Assembly: GCA_037833965.1 (NCBI GenBank)
Contig: AP031352.1
Span: 8,660,501 to 8,724,500 of the forward strand
Direction: 5' to 3'
DNA length: 64,000 bases
DNA from: Marchantia polymorpha subsp. ruderalis
Lineage: Eukaryota; Streptophyta; Marchantiopsida; Marchantiales; Marchantiaceae
Shown: in pieces, positions 29,101 to 39,760 of the stretch
Layout: each line of letters begins with the position of its first letter
Position numbering within the stretch: the first letter of the stretch is position 1
Position numbers and translations under genes: made by a program
Notes under the pieces: model-generated
Database searches by the model: none
What the model was told of the DNA's origin: nothing
Seen by the model: the letters and a program-made list of their open reading frames with translations, nothing else

Positions 29101-29737
29101 AGCTTAGTACCTCATAGCTTGAATTCGAAAGGGATGTGTACGTCGATTTTGTCGTTGTCCCAAGCATGATCGACAACGAGAACAAACATTCATTACCCTG
29201 GCTTGTTGCATTCACCAGACTTCTGCTTATGTACCAGCTCTCCAGACACCGATGTTCTTCACAACATCCAAAAAATCATCCAGAAAAGAGAAGACTTTGG
29301 ATGGCTGCAAGCTGGCTATCGAGAAAGTCTTGAAAGCAAGATCTAGCGTGCAAACCTCCAGGAAAAGCAGGAAGGCCAAAATTTGCGATACTAAAGACGA
29401 GGTTATTCTTGAAGAGAGAAAAACAGAATCTAATGTATTTGCAGAGAGTGAGGCAGCGAGAGCAATTGTGCACGAAAAGCCTTCCAAGAGGCGGAAAAAG
29501 TCGGACCCTGGTGATGCACTTGAGAGTAGGAAAGCAGTAACCAAAATTGTACGGAGGACAGGGTCAAGAAAGGCAGGATCTAATGTATTTGCGGAGGGTG
29601 AGGCAGTGAGAGCAATTGTGCACGAAAAGCCTTCCAAGAGGCGGAAAAAGTCCGACCCTGTTGATGCACTTGAGAATAGGAAAGCAGTAACGAAAACTGT
29701 TCGGAGGACAAGGTCAAGAAAGGCAGAAGTGCAGTAA
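26120..29737 (+). CDS. FPG1: Formamidopyrimidine-DNA glycosylase (MutM/FPG), plant type
   Basis: A base-excision-repair enzyme that removes oxidised purines such as FapyG and nicks the abasic site. Exons: 26,120-26,348, 26,616-26,667, 26,938-26,995, 27,362-27,430, 27,600-27,725, 27,911-27,961, 28,421-28,498, 28,720-28,819, 29,000-29,034 and 29,219-29,737, giving 438 residues in frame. The start is fixed by MPELPEVE: Pro2 is the family's catalytic nucleophile and Glu3 its partner, although the frame is open further upstream. Lys60 in RKGKHLW is the conserved lysine. GIGNWIADEVLYQ is the helix-two-turn-helix core, and GGRTSAYVPALQ matches the zincless finger of plant FPG; no zinc cysteines are present. 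The C-terminus (residues about 280-438) is basic, with KRRKK clusters suggesting nuclear import, and contains two tandem 50-residue repeats. Two acceptors are possible for exon 3; the one used here restores the family's YKRSA motif. Confidence 0.95.
29428..29727 (+). repeat. Two-copy 150-bp in-frame tandem repeat in FPG last exon
   Basis: Copies 29,428-29,577 and 29,578-29,727 differ at about 11 of 150 bases. Each encodes 50 residues containing NVFAE, IVHEKPSKRRKK and RKAVTK motifs. The exact period of 150 keeps the frame. About six of the differences change the amino acid, so the copies are not under strict constraint to stay identical. Confidence 0.95.
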
Positions 29738-30016
29738 GGTATTCATCCTTCATTGCTCCCAAAATTGTGAAGGGTTCGTTCGTGGTAAGGACAACAAACC
29801 TCATCGAGAAACCCTCTTTTCCAAAGCTGAAGTAAAGTCAGAAACAACGATTGTAGTCACATTGAGCTTGAGTTGTGAACCACACTCACCAATGTTACAT
29901 TCGACTGCTGAAGTGATACAAAAGAGCAGAGGTGGTTTGCATATAGAACTTGCAAGGTGACTTCTTAACTGTCTACGGAACTAAACCTCTAAACTTAAGT
30001 GCAGAGGTTTAGTGTG
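29738..30016. other. FPG 3' flank
   Basis: Probably the FPG 3' UTR and the space to the next candidate coding region on the opposite strand. No clear polyadenylation signal or other element was seen. Confidence 0.4.
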
Positions 30017-32760
30017 TCAGAGCTGTCTGTCTCTCTGGAAGCACGTATCCCGAAAATGACTTGTACCTATCAGTTGATGACGTGCGCCAGTGCTTTGAAG
30101 AGGATCTTGGACGACGCGCCCGAAGATGATTGTCTGATCGCCAGGCAGTTTAGCGTCAACTCTAATGAGCGTATGTGAGTAATTGTTCTTTGCACCCGAA
30201 TGAGGCCATGGTAGATGATATGGAAATGGACGATCTGCTCCAGAATCGAAAGTCACCTTCCAGCCTTCAAAAGAGGCGGCTGGCATGTCAACTATAATGG
30301 TCTCCTTCGAATCCGTCTGCCCGTCTGCAGTCTCGATCTGTTATTTTGTCGTTTGTAGAAAGAACCCTTCCTCCCACTGATACTGAAATTCGCTCATTGA
30401 TCCTCTGGAGTTTATCTTAATCACTAGCTACTGGCGTAGGCTCTGGGTCAATCTCTAAATTCGCTCACTTAATCTCTGGAGGGAAAGTTTGTGATGTGTA
30501 CTGTACCTAAACCTGGGTGGAGGCCTGCTCAAAATAACTAAACAGATTGGTTCTCATATCAAAGAAAAGACGGAAAATATCCGTATTGCGAGTCAAGTAT
30601 GCAGTCTCTGTGGCGTCGACTCTCATATGTCATTGAGAACGGTTCGTGATGTATGGTCGCATATAACTTCTTCAACTTTCAGACTCGACTTGCAGGATAG
30701 TAATTGCAATACTGCTGAACATCGCTCGGCGCAATCTAACAGACATTGTCGGACCGTCCGGATGGCTTCATGGCCATACTTACGAGGAAAGTAATGGGAG
30801 GTCGAAATTTGATTGAGGGATACTGAAATCCCTTCGCTATGATGGACGCTGGCATTAACATTGCGCGCGTCAATTTCACAAAATGTCGGACTTACTGCAT
30901 CCGGCCCTGGTACTTATCAGCCTGGTAGCAAGCTTTACCTTTCTTGGCTTATTTCTTGCAATCTATCGGCCTTTGACGCTGGACTAATACCTCCTCCGTA
31001 GCCTTCGAGTGCGGAAGGAATTTCTCCTCTTGGATGATGTATGTGGTCAACTGGAAATCCCCTCTTTGACTCGGGACTCGGTTGCCTCCACCTTCACTGT
31101 GCCTAGCCCGGAAGTCGGAAACAGGTCTGAATCTCTCCAAGCAATTTTGTGCTGCCAAGAGAGGTCGATGGCTGGGTAGAGAGTTTCATCAAAGCATGGC
31201 TCTTCGCAACCAATTATCGCAGGAGAGAGGGAGCTGTTTACAGAAGTGAATATGAACCTGACTCTCGATACTCTTCCTCAAGTTGGTGGCGTTCTTAATA
31301 GGAGCTTCGGTAACACATCAATTGCAAAACTGAAAAGCGAAGTACTGTAAAGAGAACTCGTCGATCATCACACCTCGAGAGCCAACGACTAGTTTGGGCG
31401 AGGAAATCGTCTCATGCATCGAGTCAGAGGTCATCGAAACCCATTGCGTGTTTCTCCATACCAGACAGCATCGTTAGCATAAGGTTCTCTGTGTGAGCCT
31501 CGCAGTGTGTAGGCTCGTCAGCCGCCGCAGGAAAGAAGATTGGTCGACTAAACTGCACACCCGAAGTGTCTGGCTCAACTTGCACGCCCTGGCGCACGTG
31601 ATCCTCAAGAGAAAAGCGATCCGCTGCTAGGCTACGCGCACCGGCGATAACCACTTCCTGACAGGGTCACGTACCGTACGTAGAGTGAAGGTCGGGTGCC
31701 TCAGGTCTATTCGACTTCAGCCACTTTTCCGCTGTGTCTCAGGCTTTTGGGCTGTACGATTGAGGATCCCCTGCTCTATGGATCCCTCGCAAGCACTAGC
31801 CGGGGTGGGCACATGACGCGGACGATTTAAGACTGACCAGCACTTGGAGCATCCGATGTCGTGAAACAGGCTCGCCGGTCTCGAAACCGCAGGCTAGGCC
31901 GAGGTAGTCGCCAAGTGTCGAGAAAAGCACCAATCCTGTCACCCAGTCCATCGAAGAGAGCTCATTTCGAGCACCTTTCTGTTTGGTTCCATGAACACGG
32001 TTATGTATTTCCAGACGCCTCGTTCGCGGCATTCGCGCACTCTCATCTGATGAAACTAATCACCTGAGATAGGCGGACGATGGAGGATGCGAATTTAAGA
32101 TGGAAACACACCGTACATTATTGCAAATTCCTTGGAGGGGATGTCCATAGAGGACTCCCTTTTGGAATGTTTAAGCCCAGGTGATTAATTTTCTGGTTCC
32201 ACTCTCCTCACCTCGACTACCAGTGAGGGTACTGTGCTGGTTCGATGTTCCAAGGTATAAGGTAGTTGAATTCTACGAGCAAACGCTCTTTCGCCTGTGG
32301 GCAGAGCTTTGAGATCACCGAATGTTTCTGTTCTGTTTAGTTTTATGAGATGACTGTCACCTGTTCCCTGCAGTACTCGACGGTACTGGCCTCTCAGATC
32401 GCGCCGTGTTCTGCTCGCTTGGAAATACCGTGTCATGATGAATCCACGCTTTATTATCTGGTAGAACGTGTCAGAGTGCTCGCAAATCATCTACGTACCG
32501 CACAGGAATTGTTTCTTGATGTCATCGACAATATAATGGCTCTCTTGCCCACTCTACTTTTCGTTCTTTGGTCCTCGAACTCCTGCGCCTGGCCTCATCG
32601 CCACTTTCTGTCGAAAGGTCCGCGCTCATGTTGAAGAGGGGCCTTTTTCCCTCCGCGAGCACTGGAACGATCCTGGGAATGTCGCCGCAGCTGATGTGGC
32701 AGGGCAGGACAGTGCAGTTGGAGCGAAGGCCTCTGAAGTCAATCTTGTGAGTGCGCACTA
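30017..32760 (-). CDS. Unrecognised, possibly multi-exon minus-strand gene
   Basis: Several minus-strand stretches read like ordinary protein rather than chance frames. In transcript order they are about 32,755-32,560 (contains NCTVLPCHISCGDIPRIVPV), 32,320-32,200 (FGDLKALPTGERAF, then VVE before a GTGAGG donor), 31,975-31,830 (DYLGLACGFETGEPV), 31,665-31,430 (preceded by a cctgtcag acceptor; EVVIAGARSLAADRF), 31,140-30,950 (NRVPSQRGDFQLTTYI) and 30,330-30,017 (FDSGADRPFPYHLPWPHSG, stop at 30,017). I do not recognise a family. The joins between stretches are not established, and some may be chance frames. A lineage-specific gene, a decayed gene or coincidence are all possible. Confidence 0.3.
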
Positions 32761-35300
32761 TCTCTTCTACTCCAAGACGCTGAGCCGCTCGATGACATTG
32801 TGATTTCAGTTCTTGGAATCTGTCTCGTGTTCGTCACCTCTGCCACCAACAATTAGGACACTGATGATTCGCTTCGTTGTTGTTTCGTTTCGGAGTCTTG
32901 CCCCTTCTTCGTTTCTGCGTTTCTACGTTACATGTCGACGAAGGTTACATGACGAAACAGTCGTACGTGAAGCGTGTACAATCTCTGCATCTGTCACCTT
33001 GAGATGTACCTGCGTGCAGCTCAAAACTTCGAACGCCGACGTCATTCATTGCAATTTTCGAAACCTTTCGATTCCGCTTCGCTTCGATAGGTTCAATTGA
33101 ACGGTTCAATCTTCTGGTGACCGTGATTTTTCGTCTGTACAGCACGAGCCGATTGCCAGTGATTGAAGGTGGTATTGGTCATGTGAAAGCTCTGTCTATC
33201 TGACGAGATAACAATCAATCCAAAAATCCGGCCGTTTCACCAGCGGTGGTTTTTGTACCGTGGGTGAGGTCTAGAAGTATCTGTATGTTGATCATTCGAA
33301 GTGTATCTTCGTTGAGTGCTGAGGCGCTTTCACAACAATCGATCTGGTCCCAACTTCAACATCGAAGGATAACTTTGAAGGTATTTCGAGGATAGCTTTC
33401 GGACTCCGTTACCTGAAGGCGTGGATACGATGGAAGGTACTGGAACGAACTTTCAAGCATACTGGTGAATCGAAATTCACAAACTGCTGAATTGCTGAAC
33501 TTACTCTAGGCAACACACGGATCAAGATCGAATGAGCACCACGGACGCCCTACGAGCTTGATAGAAGTCGAGCATGCTGCCGGCGACGACCAATCCTCCA
33601 CCAAACTTGTATGAAGGAATCACTTCCGACAGACCTGTCTATGTTCCGCTTAACGATTCCAAATGCCGCTGGGAATTGCTCTCCCGCAACTCCTGACATC
33701 ATCATTGCCCATCACCCATGCCAATACTTTTCCATGAGCTTTTATGCTCCCTAGTCCCTTTCGACGCCGTATTCGTCGCTTCTCGGGAACTCAGATGCGG
33801 ACGAGGATTCGGAACCTCTGTCGACATGTCATGAGTATCCTGACTTGCTCTACCGGTTTTAGTTTCTCAAATCGCCAAACGGGTGAAAGGGTGGAAATAC
33901 TCCATCAAATTCTTAATACTCTCACATTCTCAAACATGTGATACAACATTTAATTTCTACGTATCATCAGAGTAAGGTTATCTTTGCAACACACAGTCGT
34001 ACTCTTTTAAGGTGATTGCTCTCGTTGACTGGAAGGAGCAAAGAGGAAGATGAGTGTTGGATTTCCAACTATATAGAAGTCAAATCTCAAATTATTCAAA
34101 TGAATCTATTGTGGTAAGTACTAACGCTTCCTAATCGTTTCTCAATGTCCGAGGTTTTGATGAGAGATTCCAATATGAACACTAGGAGAGCTTCCAGCCA
34201 TTAGTCAATGAAAGATGAGTTTTCCGCTTTGGATGACATATATCCAGGTATGGTTATATTAGTTGTAGCTTAAATTACCTTAATTCAATAGCATCAAGAA
34301 AGTTAATTTAGACGCTTTTGTGCTGAAAGTTGCGTTGAGAGTGGATGAGAGCTTCGGAGGTTAAGGGAGAGATAGATCATCACGCGGGGCTTGGCTTCGA
34401 GCAAAAATGTATTCTACAACTGCGGATTACGAATTTTATGAGACTGATTTGCTAATTAATTGATTAACAATCATCACAACTCAATGTCTCCAATCTCCTA
34501 CTTTCCAAATATGAACCAATCACAGTCTACATCCTCCGGTTAATTTAGGCGACAGAGATAACATCAATTTAGGCAATCTAGACGGCTCGATATAAGGTCA
34601 TCTAAAATAACCAGGCTTGCATACATCCGATCTATATGATATTTGTATTCATAGATGCTAGGATAAAAAAAAATAGATCAACTGCAATTCAAGATATGCT
34701 GAATTATTTCACAAGCAAATGTTCAAAGCTTGCTTAGTCTCTTTAGATAGTATCAAGACTAGCTTGAGAATATAAGAAAATTAAGTATGTCTGAATTGTA
34801 CACAGAAAAAACCAGATGTATAAGCTTTAATGTTCCATAAAAACTATGAAATAATGAGTAGCAACTCAAACATATACACTGAATTTTATGTTAAAATTAC
34901 TTTAAGTTGCCAATGTAGCATTACTCAGAGATAAATGGAAGTATTTAATGAGTATCTTAGCAGGAACTTCCAACTTATTACAAAAAATTTTGTTACTAAA
35001 TATCAATTTCTAAGTAATGTGTCACGTACATGGTGCTTAAAAAATCGAATATATTCTTGAATGAAATAAAGTGTGAACACATGATCAATGAAATATTATA
35101 GGTTCACATATCTAAACTCAACTTAACATGCATTAATTTATCAAATATAAAAAATACTGCACATCTATATATCTAATCATAGAATCAAAAGATACAAATA
35201 GTAGTTATTGAAATTTTATCTATCCTATTATCTTAATGATTAGAATGATTGAATTTCTGAGCAGCTAGTTATCACTCAATTTAGACAAATCATCCCTCAC
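32761..35300. other. Intergenic DNA left of the hAT element
   Basis: Medium-GC DNA to about 33,900 grades into AT-rich DNA. Short open frames occur on both strands, none recognisable. No RNA gene or structured repeat seen. Confidence 0.45.
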
Positions 35301-37650
35301 CCTACTATACTCTATAGTCGAGACCTGCATCACACCTAATAATCATACCCCAACCCGATCCATGCCCACGAAATCTGCGCTTGTGGTACCCATATCCGAA
35401 GAGACAAAACCGATATCTGACCCACACCCAAGTCATCTTCGAGATGATATCCGACTTGAATCCGAATAGATGGAAAAAATCCATCAATTTTTTATTTAGC
35501 TTTTGGTTTTTTGATGAAATCGTAACATGGACACTAGACAATAGTAGCATTGAGAGCAGAAATGTCAGATCATCGAGCTTGGAAGGACTCATCTGGTTGC
35601 ATTTTTTGTTCATTGTGTTACTTGCGTCCAAGAATTTATACTCATATTTTGCGCTAAATGGTGGAATGGTCAACAAAGAGCGGGCTAGTCGAGAAAGTAC
35701 AAGGGATACGTTTTGATGGATCTTCCACCAAAATAAAATTCCGTATTTAGATAAGGGTGTGTTTTCATCGTCAATACACTTGTGACCAATATAGTTGTTG
35801 AGTTTTATCATCAAAACCAAATCAAGCTGCATGTCATCAGCGAGAGTTTTTTCGTCAATGACACTATCAATTTCATAACTATATTTGACAAGTCGACGCA
35901 CAACACGTTTCTGTCATGTTTCTGACACGTTTTTGTCATGTTTCTACTTCTTATGGAATTGCACATTGTCCATGCTGATGTGAGAACGAATCATATGATC
36001 TATCATCATATTTTCTAGATTTTTTTTCCAAGCTCAATATTGGCAGAGTCGATGTCACACTTGTCGAGACAACACTTGGTTTTAGGATTGAGTAGGGTGG
36101 CAATGACATGAATGTCGCTCCAAACAAACTTTTGTCAGATCAGTTCAGCAGATTTTGGCTTCAAGGTAATGAATGCGAGAGAATTTTTCTTCAATTTAAT
36201 TATCGTGACATCTTTCTTCTTGGTGGTGATATCCGTCATAACAATCAAGCAATGTTTTAGGAGATTTTGCTAGAAGCAGAGCACATGGTGTAGCGTAGGC
36301 TTTGCAAACAACTCCAGAGCTAGGGTTGCCTCTTGAAAAGGCACTAGAAAAAGCGATGAACACCTTAAGATGCTCGTGATTAATCTTGGTGATCTTGAAA
36401 TCCAGTCCGTGACCTCATGCACGTAATATCTCGATCAACTCGCGAATTGCGTCAACAACGCTAATCATGCAATGAAGAGCAAAATTTCATCTCATCGCAT
36501 TTTCCTGGTTGAGTATCTTTCCAATCTCATCTTGAAGATTTGCTTGTTTGACATATGTCGCAAAAACTTTGACCTGATCAATAGTATCAAACAACTGAAT
36601 GATTAGATCGTAAAACTCATAGAAGGAAGCGGATTTCTTACCAAATTACGCTGATGCAGAATGCACTCGTGATCGATGAGATGCGCAGTGACCAATGGAA
36701 AATAGATCTTGTTGATGTCATAGGTCTAAATATTGATTGTGCTGCCAATCCAAATTACTTTCGCCGTATATGTATTCAAGGCGGCAGTCAATGCCTCCTG
36801 TCTACCACTAGTTGTATCTACATATTCTACTGATTGTGGTTGAATTAGGAAAAATATCATCCACAAGCATATCACCTTCGAGTTGACGACAATGTTGAGG
36901 ATGGTTTGCGTACAATTCCTGAAATTGCTGCCCTTTACAATATGAAATGGACGCATGTCAACGGCGCACATGTCCATTAATGCTACGATGATGAGTTTCT
37001 TCTTAGTTGTAGTCGAATTGTGGCTCGTTGTCATCTCATCATCACTTGGTTGGTCTCTGCAAGCTGACATGAGTGTTTGGACATGGCGATGGTTCCATTG
37101 GCTAATTTGCATCGATAATTAGTGAGACATTTGTTACAGCATGCAAAACTATTATCACTATAAGAAAGATGTTTGCCAGTCTCTTTCATCGCAATAAACC
37201 AAAATGATGACCAGACATCCGCCCTAGTTTTACAATTTTTCGCTCAATAATATGGACCTTTTTCGTTCTGCAAATCTGGGGTGATTTTTATCTTCAAGTT
37301 GAGCATATCTTTGGACCTTATCTCAATTTTCATCATCAGCTATGACAAGCGTCGAAAGTGACGGATGATGATAACAAGTGCAATCAACACTCTGTGCAGT
37401 GAGCAAGAAGTCAGAAAATCCTCCACTACCAATTTACTAAGTAGTACTAATAATCCATTTTTAAACCTAACTTCACTCGAAACCATCTTACAAAAAGTCC
37501 AACCCGGATCCAAACCAAATCTTTCCTTACTTGGTTCAAACCCGACCCACACCCATCGAATCGGCGGGTACTGTTCAAATCTTGAGTATGAATAGCCAAT
37601 GTAGATCTTTCCTCTATAGAGGAGAGGTCTGTGATTGATCAAAGGTCAAA
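35300..37650 (-). mobile_element. Decayed hAT (Ac-like) DNA transposon
   Basis: On the minus strand a BED-type zinc finger (about 37,215-37,060: VWSSFW, then CCNKC...KHSC) is followed by the block DMRPFHIVKGSNFRN (about 36,980-36,900) and, at the other end, an hAT dimerisation domain with LFWWKIH and LSRLARSLLTIP (about 35,800-35,520). This order is that of an hAT transposase. Several in-frame stops and frame changes lie between the domains, so it is not functional. GGGT-rich subterminal stretches (gggtgtgggtc-type on the minus strand) occur near both ends, at about 35,340-35,440 and 37,490-37,570, as in many plant hAT elements. Exact termini and the 8-bp target duplication were not found, so the end coordinates are approximate. 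Confidence 0.85.
35902..35944. repeat. Two-copy ~21-bp tandem repeat
   Basis: The motif acacgttt(c/t)tgtcatgtttct is repeated twice side by side inside the hAT remnant, upstream of its dimerisation domain. It looks like local slippage after the element died. Confidence 0.6.
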
Positions 37651-38561
37651 TCTAAGGATAGTGATAGAACGTGGATATAGTTTTTGCGGGAACATGATAT
37701 GGCATACACATCATTCTTTTCATTCTGTGTACCTACACACAAAACTTCCATACGACTAAAACCTCTTTATGGTAAAGAATTCAACACAAAAAACCCTACT
37801 ACAATGTTCAGTACATGTTAAAAACATGTACTGAGCATTAGAAGTTAAACTAAGCAAAGCTAGCTAGAACAATGTGATCTGAAGTCTCATCATTTTCAAA
37901 AAAAACTCATGAGCAACGTTTCCAATGGTGTAGATGAGTTGTAAGATATCCTCACATGACAGAACTTCAAATGGTGTTGCTAGCTGAAAATTGGAAATTA
38001 GCAATTTAACCTTAAAAAAAAATTACTACGCACAAACATTTCAATGATTCTTGAACATGTACTTGGCTACTCGAAACGCGTATCATCAAGCCCATCTTCT
38101 TCATGATATTGTTGCTTTTTTTCATGTTAACTAAAAATTCTCTGATCTTCGTTACAAGTCTTCCTTGCTTCTAATCATGCCTATGGTTTGCGACGTGAAC
38201 TACGACGGTTATTGTTTGGAAGGTTCACTCTCATGACAATTTTTTCAACTACTGCTTATCTAAATGTCCGAGTCAATTGTAAGACTGGCCTGACTCACAT
38301 AATGTGGTCTATGAGCAACGAGATTCCAAAAACCTTATTCGATGACATTACTTTGACGCCTTTGAACCATTTTGTACCAGTCCCATTCATGTCTTTGCAT
38401 CTTAACTATCTTTGCTAGAGTATAGTAGGATGAGGATAATTAGCTTAAACTGAGATATGACTAACCGCTTCCTAAAAATTTTATAACTTTTATTGCACTT
38501 TGAATTGTATACTACTATTAAGCATATGATTTGCAGATTCTAATCTGTGATATAAGAAGAT
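37651..38561. other. AT-rich intergenic DNA
   Basis: No recognisable gene. One short near-palindrome, aatgttcagtacatgt followed by aaaacatgtactgagcatt near 37,803-37,840, could fold but has no evident function. Confidence 0.45.
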
Positions 38562-38895
38562 TGTTGAAATTTTTTGTTTGTATGATATAAAAATAAAAAT
38601 TATTGATCTACGTAATCCTAAAACCTAGAAACTAAGTGACGCCCTCAAGCCAACAACCAAACCATCAACACGACAGATCAATGTTTAATGTGGTTCATCC
38701 CCAAGGTCTACGTCCACGAAGTAATACACGCGATAAACTTTAATCCTCAGTTGAAAGCACAACACCGAATGCTTGCAGCTCCTCAAGAATCAGGGTATAT
38801 ATATATCCAACACAAGCAATCAATCTCAACTATAAATAGTTACACATAAGGTTACTCCTTAACCTGAGTAAACCTCAACAATCTATATTTCAACA
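38562..38895. mobile_element. Probable solo LTR (fossil retroelement)
   Basis: The 334-bp segment begins tgttgaaat and ends atttcaaca, a perfect 9-bp TG...CA inverted terminal pair typical of an LTR. It contains atgtggttcatcc followed by ctacgtccacg, a pair of motifs widely seen in plant LTRs. No internal retroelement sequence is attached on either side, so it fits a solo LTR. The flanking 5-mers (aagat and tttaa) do not match, so it may be old or have recombined with another copy. There is no coding content. Confidence 0.6.
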
Positions 38896-39131
38896 TTTAA
38901 AAAAATCATTTTTATCTTTATTTTTGTTATTTCATATTATTTTATGAAAAAATAACAATAATTTAAACCAAAAATTCATAATATTTTTGAAAAACCTTTA
39001 ATATATGAGAATCATGATTAAGTATAGCTATAATTCATACCTATATTACTCATTTATAGATTGTTATTTATATTTAATCGCAACTACTTTTAACACATCA
39101 TAGCTTTAAATTATTATTATTTTATGATATT

Positions 39132-39493
39132 TATTATGATTATTTATAAATTCATTAAAATTTTCATATAAATAAATTGTACTTAAAATTTTTTATATAT
39201 ATATATATATATATACATACATACATACACACATTACATATATGACACTATTTATCAAATTTTTATCAATGCTTTTCTCATTTATACATTAAGTTTTTAT
39301 ATGAGTTGACAAATATCATTTGAATTGAAATTTATTATATTGATCTATTTGGACATGTGCTAAGATCATGATAAAATGATCATATCAAAAAAAATTTCTA
39401 TGATTGTTTTTAGATATGATACGAAATTCATCAATCATCTATTATGATTATTTATAAATTCATTAAAATTTTCATATACTAAATTGTACTTAA

Positions 39494-39534
<41 letters not shown>

Positions 39535-39760
39535 CATACATACACACACACACATTACATATATGACACTATTTATCAAATTTTTATCAATGCTTTTCTC
39601 ATTTATACATTAAGTTTTTATATGAGTTGACAAATATCATTTGAATTGAAATTTATTATATTGATCTATTTGGACATGTGCTAAGATCATGATAAAATGA
39701 TCATATCAAAAAAAATTTCTATGATTGTTTTTAGATATGATACGAAATTCATCAATCATC
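39132..39760. repeat. Recent ~0.3-kb tandem duplication
   Basis: Copy 1 (39,132-39,439) and copy 2 (39,440-39,760) are almost identical outside their (TA)n(CATA)n(CA)n microsatellites, which differ in length, and one short difference near ataaattgtactt. Near identity in AT-rich DNA points to a recent unequal exchange or slippage. The unit has no recognisable coding content. Confidence 0.95.
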
